Source of the DNA: Allolobophora icterica
Lineage: Eukaryota; Annelida; Clitellata; Crassiclitellata; Lumbricidae
NCBI GenBank assembly: GCA_963556255.1
Contig: OY744612.1
Span: forward strand, 24,085,692 to 24,149,691
Reading direction: 5' to 3'
Length of the DNA: 64,000 nt
Every line of letters starts with the position of its first letter. Positions within the stretch are counted from its first letter, which is position 1. This document shows, piece after piece, positions 12,398 through 21,385 of the stretch. The position numbers and the translations under genes were made by a program. The notes under the pieces were generated by a model. It worked only from the letters and a program-made list of their open reading frames with translations. It was not told where the DNA came from and made no database searches.

Positions 12398-12960
12398 CAT
12401 TCACTGGCTCATCATTTCTTAGTCTTATATATACTCGATCAGTTTCTCTCTCACTCCAAACACACTCTTCTGTCTTGCTTAGTCGCTGACCGCCTATCCT
12501 GTTTCCTCTCCGTCTCGTCCACCACATCTCCCCGCCGCCCCCCCTTCACCCCAACATCCGCTGTTTACAGGTCAGCGTATATGCAGACCCGTCTTCGAGA
12601 ACGTTGATGATCACGGGGCGTTGATGACGGCTGCGTTTTATTCGGCGTTTATGGAACGTCAATTGATTACACTGTGGGGACCTTCGACAGGGCGGAATGT
12701 CGAATGGCTTCATAGAGTGGCCTCTGCTGTTGGTGAAATGGCCTGACGATGGCCTCTGTCAGTGCTGAAATGGCCTCATAATGGCTTCGTCTGTACGACC
12801 GAATAAAAGCCGATGATGAACGCTGCTCAAGATCCCGTTCTTTCAGTTTTTATTTTCAGATGAGACCATCGATTCCTCGGGAAACCAAGAACAGTGTGAT
12901 CTGATTTATGATAGGTAGATGACGCAAATCAATTATTTTATTTTTAAATGGAAGAAGAAG
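12393..12960. other. spacer, nothing recognised
   Basis: Unique sequence with three ATGGCCTC words near 12,738-12,785. No exon recognised. Confidence 0.4.
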
Positions 12961-12964
12961 AACA

Positions 12965-13103
12965 GACCCCTTGTAAGCTTGAGCTAGCCCAGAGGGGCAG
13001 TCATGGTATAAAGTGTTATGGACTTTATTTTTCTTAACCTCGACGTATGAGGGCTGGTCCTCACATCCACCGTCTGTTCTGTCCAACGACAGCGTATACG
13101 GTT
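12965..13103 (-). repeat. SINE-A, 5'-truncated copy
   Basis: Matches the 3' half of the copy at 8301-8576: CATGGTATAAAGTGTTA...CTTAACCTCGACGTATGAGG on the plus strand. It lacks the tRNA-like head and is flanked by a GAAGAA tail. Confidence 0.75.
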
Positions 13104-13555
13104 GTTTGATTAGCAAAAGACCCGTTTGCTGGCCAATGGCCTCTTTTGCCAGAGATAAGTCACATTTGCTTGCACCTTACTGTGTGACCTTATAGGCCAG
13201 CGTTAGGTAAATCTGGTAGCATACTTTTGTGTGCTGACTGTTTTTGTGTACTATTACCTTTCTCTAACCAGTCTGTCACATTTCTTGTTCCGCAAGTGCT
13301 TGAAGTCTGTTTTGTTTGATCGTGGAGCCTCCCTGCTTGCATGGTCGCTGCATTACCCTAGGATGCGGCAAACATCGGCATCCTCCTGGTATAGGCCCTA
13401 AATTAGTTCCTTCGACCTACGTTCGACCCGTGAGGAATTGGAACTCGGCAAATCAAAATGAAATGCAGAGTGCGCCACATAACTTTAATTCAAAGCAAAA
13501 CGATAGTCTTTAGGTTAAACACATTTGATTAATTGTATACCTATCGATATTTGTG
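13104..13555. other. spacer, nothing recognised
   Basis: Unique sequence; no exon or repeat family recognised. Confidence 0.35.
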
Positions 13556-13559
13556 CGGA

Positions 13560-14345
13560 AGGTGTTTCCCGATGGAGCAGCTTAGGGCCTACAAGGGTCC
13601 GAAGGGACCTCGGACAAAATGAGTTCTTCTGAAATTAGATCTGTGAGATAGGAGAATATGGGCTTGGGAATTAGGTTATGAAAGACTTTGAACTGCCCTC
13701 TGAAACGCAGAAGATAGAATGGAAGTCATGAACTGCGCCAAGCACGTTCAAGTAGGCTACGTTGACATAGAGTTTTGGCAATATGAGAGCTAAACCAAGA
13801 CTTCTGGTCACGATCGACAACTTTCTTGGATTTCAGAAGAATGTGCACTGCTTATGTAGCAGCTCAGCCAGAACAGATTGGAGCTCGTGACAGAGGGCAG
13901 CTGCAAATTGGTCTACGTCAGAAGAAGAAAGTGAGAAGCAGGTGACAGTTTTTAAAGTCTGGACATCGATAGTTTATGACAAGATTGGAAATTTGGTTGG
14001 AAAAATAGAGGCGGTGAGCAAGGTGATCAGAAAAATATGTTCTGCTATTCATGACATCATGAATTATGCTGAAATCGGATTTTGTCAGTATACAGGAGAG
14101 TAAGTGTACGTGGTGCCTTAAGCATGTGTTGCCATGGTAATGTGCTGGTTAAAGTCAAAAGAAGTCAAGAGTTCATGGAAGGTTGTAGAAATGCTGTCAT
14201 TTACATCGATGTGAATGTTTAAGTGGTTCGCTGTGATAATTCAGTTGACGATGAGAGCTTCCAAAGGGAGCTTGAAATTCAATAAAGAAATCCGTTAAAG
14301 AAAGTGATGAGGGGGGGGTCGATAGGCCCTATTTGTTGCTGGAGT
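13560..14345 (-). mobile_element. decayed CR1/L2-type LINE endonuclease fragment
   Basis: Minus-strand translation in broken frames gives HLNIHIDVND (about 14,187-14,230), then a THA-G-TYTLTLLYTD block, then FSDHLAHRLYFSNQ (about 13,996-14,036). This order (GDFNIH-like, T..G.TLDL-like, SDH) is that of the apurinic endonuclease domain of CR1/L2-type non-LTR retrotransposons. Stops and frameshifts show it is dead. The adjoining frame DVDQFAAALCHEL resembles the linker between endonuclease and reverse transcriptase. Confidence 0.7.
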
Positions 14346-15240
14346 TCAGAGTAAACTCAAATTACGAAGGTGGAGATATTGGGAGAACAGATCTAGGTAG
14401 AATCTAGCAGGGTTTGTAAAGTAGCTACCTCCATTTTATACACTTCAGTTTCAGTGCTAAAAGAAACACGGTGAAACACGTAGGCCTAGAAATAGGGTGG
14501 CGATTGGGCGGAACGGGGAAGGCAGGGATGGTCAGGGGATGGAAAAAAGGAGGGGTAAGGATAGGGAAGCGGGGAATACGGGAGGGGAGGGCAGGGGCGG
14601 GGACGGGAGGGGATTTGCCTCGTCTTGATTTTGCCTCAGGCTACGGGCCTGTACATTTGAAAACTTTCAAGGTCTTGACAGGATTAAACTATTTAGATCA
14701 CGTAGGCCTAGCCTACTGAAGTTATATTTGAAAGAAAGACTGAATTGTGTCATCTGCCGGACGTAGCCAAGTTTCAGTATGTGAATTTGTGAAACTGAAA
14801 TCAAAATCCTATAACTTGCAATGTAGACATTGCATCGTGTATAAAGAGTTAACTTTCAGATGACATTAAGTTTTACTTTAAACTAGGGGCGCTGCGGTGC
14901 ACAAGCACTGCAACACATCACACAACGTTGACGAAGTACAGAATATTTCAGTTCCCATACCTTAACGCGGTTGACAAGAAAACGCTTAGCGAGAATTAGA
15001 AACGCGGTTCGCAGTTGAGTAGCCCTGATGTAGTGGAATAGCGGAGGTTATATTACACGACCTTGGTTACATGACCTTGGTTGCATGACCTTAGTTGCAT
15101 AACCTTGGTTGCATGACCTTGGTTTTGAGTCTGGCCATGATCGTCGAATCGTGAGGCTGGCCATCACGACTGGTGGTAATCTATGCCGTCTTCATCCTGT
15201 AGTCTGTCAGACTCAGCAGTCGATAGAAGATAGTGAGCAC
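14346..15240. other. spacer, G-rich stretch, no gene
   Basis: Includes a G-rich stretch (about 14,490-14,620) and a short tandem of about 15 bp, TTGCATGACCTTGG, at about 15,058-15,122. No gene recognised. Confidence 0.4.
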
Positions 15241-15244
15241 GGGA

Positions 15245-15311
15245 TGAGGAGGAGGAGGAGGAGGAGGAGGAGGAGGAGGAGGAGGAGGAGGAGGAGGAGG
15301 AGGAGGAGGAG
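15245..15311. repeat. (GAG)n microsatellite
   Basis: Pure GGA/GAG triplets; purine-rich GGAAGA sequence continues to about 15,660. Confidence 0.95.
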
Positions 15312-15724
15312 CGGGAGCATAAGCCATTTGTCCAGCGTCCCTCCGGTCACATTAGGACAAAGCATGCAAACGGACGGACGAACAATAGGAAGAGGAACAA
15401 TAGAAGGACGAAGAGGCGGAGGAAGAGAAAGAGGAGAAGAAATAAGAGGAGAAGGAGGTGTAATAGGAGGAATAGGCGAAGATGGATGAGTTTAGGAAGG
15501 AAAAGGTATAAAAGGAATAGGAGCAGCAGAAGAAGAAGGAGGAGAAGTAGAAGGAGGAGGAAACGGAACTGAGATAAGAAACAGAAGAGGATACAGAGAG
15601 ACGAACAGGAAATAAGAGGATGAGGAGAAGGAGGAGTAGGAGGAGGACAGATAAACAGACAGGCAATCAGAGGAGAGGAGCATGTGAATCATGTGTAGGC
15701 CGTATACGTGCAGAAAGTCGGACT

Positions 15725-16015
15725 GACATAAAAACAGACAGACAGACAGACAGACAGGCGAACATACATACATACAGACAGAGAGACAGATAAACATACT
15801 TACATACATATATACATACATACATACATACATACATACATACGTACATACATACATACATACATACATACATACATACATACATACATACATACATACA
15901 TACCTACATACATACATACATACATACATACATACATACATACATACATACATACATACATACATACATACATACAGGCAGATAGACAGACACAGACAGA
16001 CAGACAAGATAGAAA
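15725..16015. repeat. (CAGA)n-(CATA)n microsatellite
   Basis: CAGA units flank a long CATA tract (about 15,790-15,975). Confidence 0.96.
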
Positions 16016-16025
16016 GCCAGACAGT

Positions 16026-16909
16026 CATGCAGGCAAACCGTATGCATGAAATCAGCGTTCGTATACATTCAGCCGGAAATGATCATAAACTGGAAGTTTT
16101 ATGAATATTTCAGGATGTCGTGACCAGTAGGCATCCCTACCCTTCCCCTAATCCCTACCCCAGAAGTTAACCGGGTGAATTATTCACGAGTGGATTTGGC
16201 ACCCGCAGCTCACGAAGAAGAACGCCACGAAGACTAATGTTGACAACATCCAAACAATGAGGATGGCGCGTGTGGTTAAATTCCTCACATAGCCATCTAC
16301 TGTTGTTTCGTAGTAGGCGTACAACGTGGTTGGTGCCGTATACGAGTCAGCGTGCATGGCCTGTTTAGAGAAAGACCAGGAACCATGGTCTAGGGCTAGG
16401 CCATGCAGTGCCAGGCCGTGAAATGTAAATGTAATGTATTGTAAAATAATGTTATGCAAGGTAATGTAGTTAGTGTAGCCTTATAATGCTGATCGTACCA
16501 CATGAAGGGCTGTTACGTAGGGGATGTGCGGATCATCCCGATTCCGCAAAAGATAGGTTAAGATAAAGATGGGTTTGCTTCAGTTTCAGCACCAGGTCAG
16601 GTTTCGAATCAGTTTCAATGTAAGGTCAGTTTTTTGGTCACTTTCAGTACCTGCAGGTCAGTTTTTTTATATCAGTTTCGGTTCTATGAGGAATCTATAT
16701 AGGCCTACGTATCCGTGTTTTAATCGGTCTTTCCTTCCACGTCTACAACTGTCTGTTTTTGTCGGTTTGAAGCAGAAATTACCGTAGTCTCTAATCGACT
16801 TTCTAATCTGTAACCGAATATGACTGCTGGATATTTATGGATGTAATCGCAATGACGCATAGTCTCCTGTCCACCCCTACACTATCTTCTGCTTGTCCGT
16901 TGCGTTCAG
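16026..16909. other. presumed SOCS intron, no exon recognised
   Basis: Sequence upstream of the SH2 exon, ending in an acceptor TTGCGTTCAG. It contains diverged GGTCAGTTT/CAGTTTC repeats around 16,570-16,700. I could not find the upstream SOCS exons here or further left. Confidence 0.5.
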
Positions 16910-17182
16910 TGCGACTGGTACTGGGGCTGTCTGGGTCTCGAAGAGGCCGAAGATCTCCTGGCCAATCAAGTCGACGGAACCTTCCTCGTCAGAGACAGCT
17001 CGGACGCCAAGTACGTCGTCAGCCTCAGCTTCCGGTCCCTTGGATCGACTCACCACACGAGGATCGAGTACTCGAAAGGCAGGCGCCCACTACTACACAT
17101 CCTACGTCGTCGTCATCAAATTATAATAATCTCGCACAACGACGCCGTTGTCATCCTCTTCATTTTCTCTTTCTCATTATGC

Positions 17183-17229
<47 letters not shown>

Positions 17230-18542
17230 GTATGCATGTATATATGCATGTTTATATATATATGTATGCATGTATATATGCATGTTTATATATATATGTA
17301 TGTATGTATGTATGTATATGTATGTACGCATGTTGTATGTATGTATGTATGTATGCATGTATGTATCTGTGTGTATGTATTTGTGTAGGCCCTATGTATG
17401 TATGCAGGTATGTATGTATGTAAATGTATGTATGTACTATGTACGTTTGTATGTATGTATCTGTGTGCATGTATTTGTGTATGTATGAATGCAGGTATGT
17501 ATGTATGTATGTATGTATCTGTGTGTATGTACGTATCTGTGTGTATCAATCAATCAATCAATCAGGCATTTATATAGCACCCCTTAAAGGAATCTATTGC
17601 GAGGCGCTCCCAGCCCAACCCCGGCGAAGGAGAAGTCTTTAGAGCAGAGAGTATGTATGTATGTATGTATGTATGTATGTATGTATGTATGTATGTATGT
17701 ATGTATGTATGTATGTGTGTGTGTGTATATATGTATGTTTGTATGTATCTGTGTGTGTATGCATGTATGTATTGTATGGATGTATGTATGTACTTAGCAT
17801 ATTCTTCGTTATCGTCATTTTGATAATCTCACAAGATCTGTGATTTGTGATCCTCTTTCTTCTCTTTCTCGTCCTATGTGTTGTTCCCGTAGTCATAACC
17901 GTATCTCATAGTCGTAGTCATCATCAAGATCATCATCAGCAGCAAAATCATCATCGCCACCATCAGTAATTCATAGCCAATATCAGAATCATCATATCTA
18001 GCAGCAGGATCATAATACTGATTTTCCTAATAGGAAAGTATGACCAAACAAATTAATTAATGAACGTATCAATCAATTAACCAATCAGTAAACTAACTAT
18101 CAATCAGCAAATCAATCAACCATTCAGTCATCTGGTTTAAGATGAAGATCCGTTTCTTCCCGCAGGTCTGTTCCGGTTCTACTCCAAGACAAAGTCACGT
18201 GGTGCGTCGACCATTCCCAAGTTCATCGAGGACACAATGGCGGCCTGCAGGACCGGCCAGAACGCCTTCTACCTTCGCTCCCGCGGCCCCGGTCTCCCGC
18301 CGGCCCCAGTCCAGCTCCTCTACCCTCTGTCGATGACCGGGTGTTTCGATTCCCTTGAGCACCCGTCTAAGTGGGCGGCGCTTCGGCGTGTACGGCAAGA
18401 TATGATTGACAGTCTCTTTCTACCGAAGGTCAAGGACTACTTGAAGGTCAAGCAGAGCTTAGGGTCTCTGCATCAACAACCACAGCAGCACCGCTGTACT
18501 TTTACACCATCGTCATCTTACTCGTCCTCTTACTATGAATAG
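16910..18542 (+). CDS. SOCS7-like: SOCS7-like protein, C-terminal two exons (partial)
   Basis: Suppressor-of-cytokine-signalling proteins bind phosphotyrosine through SH2 and recruit Elongin B/C and Cullin-5 through the SOCS box. Exon A, 16,910-17,078, starts in frame after acceptor GCGTTCAG and encodes the SH2 start (CDWYWG) and the phosphotyrosine-binding FLVRDSSD. Exon B, 18,166-18,542, follows acceptor TTCCCGCAG and encodes the SH2 end, RSRGPGLPPAPVQLLYPLS (the signature closest to SOCS7), a diverged SOCS box and a TAG stop. The phases join (1/1) only if the intron starts GCAGGC, a GC-AG intron. The SOCS box has Ser where the BC-box Cys is expected and LFLP for the Cul5-box LPLP, so E3 recruitment may be altered. 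The N-terminus lies upstream and was not found. SOCS6 is the alternative assignment. Confidence 0.85.
17079..18165 (+). other. SOCS intron (GC-AG) filled with microsatellites
   Basis: The intron begins GCAGGC and ends TTCCCGCAG. It contains (TA)n at about 17,187-17,225, ATGT/TATG repeats at about 17,226-17,540 and 17,650-17,795, and a minus-strand LINE tail at 17,541-17,645. Confidence 0.75.
17541..17645 (-). repeat. L2-like LINE 3' tail with (CAAT)n
   Basis: CAAT units, then TTTATATAGCACC...GAGGCGCTCCCAGCCCA: the reverse complement of the 3' hairpin (GGAGCGCCTCT...GGCGCTATATAAA) that ends the LINE copies near 19.8, 30.6 and 62.0 kb. Confidence 0.7.
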
Positions 18543-18547
18543 TAATC

Positions 18548-19857
18548 GGGTTTCAGGAGATTCCATTCAACTGAGACACTCCTGCTTCGGCTTCTCTCAG
18601 ACATCTACGGAGCGATTGACAGGGCCCAACTCACACTACTAGCACTCTTTGACGTCAGTGCTGCATTCGACACTGTAGACCATGAGATCTTACTAGAACG
18701 GTTGCGTGTTTCGTTTGGCCTTTCTGGAGACTTTTATGAATGGATAAACTCATTCCTTTATGAACGTTCCCTCTGTGTGATCCATGGCACCACTAGGTCT
18801 TCATGGGTCCCTGCACGGTACGGGTTGCCCCAAGGCTCCGTCCTAGGACCTATTTTATACATCATCTATAACTCTGGTCTTTCGACGCTTCTGGCTGCAC
18901 ATGCAGTTCTGAGTCAGCAATATGCTGATGATGTCCAAGCATACATGCATTGCCTCTCTACCAATGCCATTCCAACAGTCCGGGTTATGAGTGGGACTTT
19001 AGATGCCATGGAAGCGTGGATGTCGTCAAATCGACTACGCTTGAACCCGTCCAAAAGCAAATTTATTTGGCTAGGCACGCGACAGCAACTCGCTAAACTT
19101 GACCTCACTGCTCTTGCAATTGAATTCCCCAACTATACCTTCTCAACTCTTGTCCGTGATCTTGGTGTTTGGCTCGACCAGGAGCTTACTTTTGCTCCAC
19201 AAATACACCGTCTTACTAGGGGCTGCTACTACCAGCTGCGCCAGCTTCGCACTGTTACTCGTTCGCTAACGCCCAGTGCCACTGCTACATTGGTTCACTC
19301 CTTCGTCACAGCGCGCCTTGATTACTGTTCATCGCTTTATTTTTGGTCTTCCATCTAGTCGCATAGTATGTTTACAGCGTGTTCTGCGCTCTGCAGCCCG
19401 TCTCATTGGGCATATTCCTAAACATGGCCAAGTCTCTAGATATATGCTGGAGGTCCTTCACTGGCTTCCTATGCGCTTACGCATAGAATATAGGATCGCT
19501 GCCTTAGTATGGCGATGTTGTCAGGGCCCTGCCCCTGCTTACCTTCGAGAGCTATGCTGCACAGTTTCAGGTGTCCAAGGCTGACGTTCCCTCCGCTCAG
19601 CGGGAAAAGGGGTACTTTTAGTTCCATTTGCTCGTTCCACGACTATGCAAAGTCGAGCTTTTTCAGTGGTGGGCCCGGTAGTCTGGAATAGACTTCCCTT
19701 AGAGCTCCGCATGTGCCCTGGGGTCACCTCTGGCATATTTCTTGCAAAACTTAAAACTGTCTTATATGAACGTGCTGGTGTCGGGAGCGCCTCTGAGTAG
19801 TTCCCTTGAAGAGGCGCTATATATAAATCTTCGAATGAATGAATGAATGAATGAATA
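18548..19857 (+). mobile_element. 5'-truncated CR1/L2-type LINE, reverse transcriptase
   Basis: Reverse-transcriptase motifs are in order: GFRRFHSTET, ALFDVSAAFDTVDHEILL, GLPQGSVLGPILYIIY and the catalytic YADD (at about 18,920). A C-terminal block with SLTPSATATLVHSFVTARLDYC and LHWLPMRLRIEYRIAALVW follows after a frame change near 19,350, so the copy is inactive. The 3' end folds as GGAGCGCCTCT...AGAGGCGCTATATATAAAT and is followed by GAAT repeats. These are the hallmarks of CR1/L2-type elements. It starts only a few bases after the SOCS stop codon. Confidence 0.85.
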
Positions 19858-19879
19858 GTGGAATCACTAGTGGGCTTTT

Positions 19880-20275
19880 TTGGGGGGTGAGAATTGTAGA
19901 AAAAAGAAGGGGAGTTAGACCTTGATGAGTTTGATCGATGTGGAGCTGAGTATTTTATTATATTTTGCAAACTGAGAAAATTCAACATTGCAATAGAAAG
20001 CTTAAACTCCTTAAAGTGATGACATCACCCAGTTTATTAGTATACAATTCACATGGCCACAAATCTCACAGTAAACCATCACCATACATGATACCACATG
20101 GAAATTTCTTCTCTTTGTCAGAGACTTAGTCAAATAATGTGAAATCACACTAGAACAACTGATGGGGTTGGAAACGACCCCCTGGGGTGTGCAGTGAAGA
20201 CTTAACTGTGGGGGTCCAGAAAGACTAGGGGGGTTGAACCCCTAAACCCCACAATTCTCACCCTGGGTCAAATGG
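19880..20275. mobile_element. MITE family M1, copy 1
   Basis: Ends GGTGAGAATTGT (left) and ACAATTCTCACCCTG (right). It shares long internal matches (TTCTCTTTGTCAGA, AAATCACACTAG, GAAACGACCCCCTGG) with the copy at 25,067-25,404. The left boundary is eroded. No coding capacity. Confidence 0.75.
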
Positions 20276-20556
20276 CATTTGCCTTTTTCAGCCCTCTTCA
20301 AACTCAAACTAAACCACAGACCCCCCCTAGTTGTTCACCGTTCTAGTGCACATGATTTTCTATTGGTTTGCATGTAGGACTATCAACCAAGATGTCGGAG
20401 TTTCAGAAAGATACTCTCAAATTCTACTTATGACCCTAGTGAGCTATCCAATGAGTACACTGACTGTACGCTATGACTAGAAAGCTCAGGTCTCATGGGA
20501 GAAATCTAGACATCAAACCTCATTGCCGGGGTTGAGAAAATGAAGTTGCTAATACT

Positions 20557-20824
20557 CAGTGCTTTTTTTCTGGAGAAAAAGGTTCCGGAACGGAACAATA
20601 GGTTCCGGAACGGAATAATTATGGGCGGGCTAAAATCCCGAGAAAAATGGGATTGGGGTTGGGAGAGGTCTCGATAAACACTGAAAACAGTCCAAAACAC
20701 TCAAATTAAATTAAAATAACTAAATTACTGTTTTTATTATTAAAAGAAATAAATTATTTTTTAGTACCTGAAAAAAGGTGCCGGAACGCCGTTCCGGTGC
20801 GTTCCGGCTGAAAAAAAAGCACTG
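20557..20824. mobile_element. hAT-type MITE with perfect 8-bp target duplication
   Basis: Inverted ends CAGTGCTTTTTTTC and GAAAAAAAAGCACTG, flanked on both sides by CTAATACT (20,549-20,556 and 20,825-20,832). The interior carries repeated GTTCCGGAACGGAA words near both ends, probable subterminal repeats. The end sequence and 8-bp duplication are diagnostic of the hAT superfamily. No transposase. Confidence 0.93.
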
Positions 20825-20899
20825 CTAATACTGTAGACTTCATACCTGTGGCTAAAGGCAGTATTATTTCACAGGAATTCGTCATAAAAAATTACAATT

Positions 20900-20985
20900 A
20901 ATTAATTCATTCAGAGGAGCACTGATATATATAGCATTCCCCTCAGAGGCGCTCCCAGCCCAACTCTGAGGATAAAGAGCCATTT
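20900..20985 (-). repeat. L2-like LINE 3' tail fragment
   Basis: CATTCAGAGGAGCACTGATATATATAGC...CAGAGGCGCTCCCAGCCCA resembles the reverse complement of the LINE 3' hairpin. Confidence 0.6.
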
Positions 20986-21385
20986 TAAAATGTTTGTGAA
21001 AGGTGTATGCAGAATCCCTAGTTAAACGAACACATTAAAAGAACCAGTTACTACAAGTTAACGGATGAATCAGACGAGACAATTGTTATCTTCCATTCTG
21101 TCCTCTTCTGTCCTCTGCTAACTTCTCCTTTTCAGAAATCTTCTGTCCTCTCCTACTATTTCCTCTCTCAAATGTAACATAAAGGACTAGAATAGATGAG
21201 GACTTGCTCTAATAAGTACATCAACTGCATCTTAAAGTCTACTTCAGTCTAAAGCTGCATAGGCATGTCTGGTGAAAAGGCCACAGAGATTTCAAATCAT
21301 CACCAAACATATGTAAAATTTCTGAGGTTTTCTAGCCACATAAGTGTCTGACATTAACAGTCATAACAGTTCAGTTAGGTACATA
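20986..21385 (-). other. downstream region of the GT61 gene
   Basis: Probably includes the 3' untranslated region of the minus-strand glycosyltransferase. I see no strong polyadenylation signal that settles its end. No repeats recognised. Confidence 0.4.
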
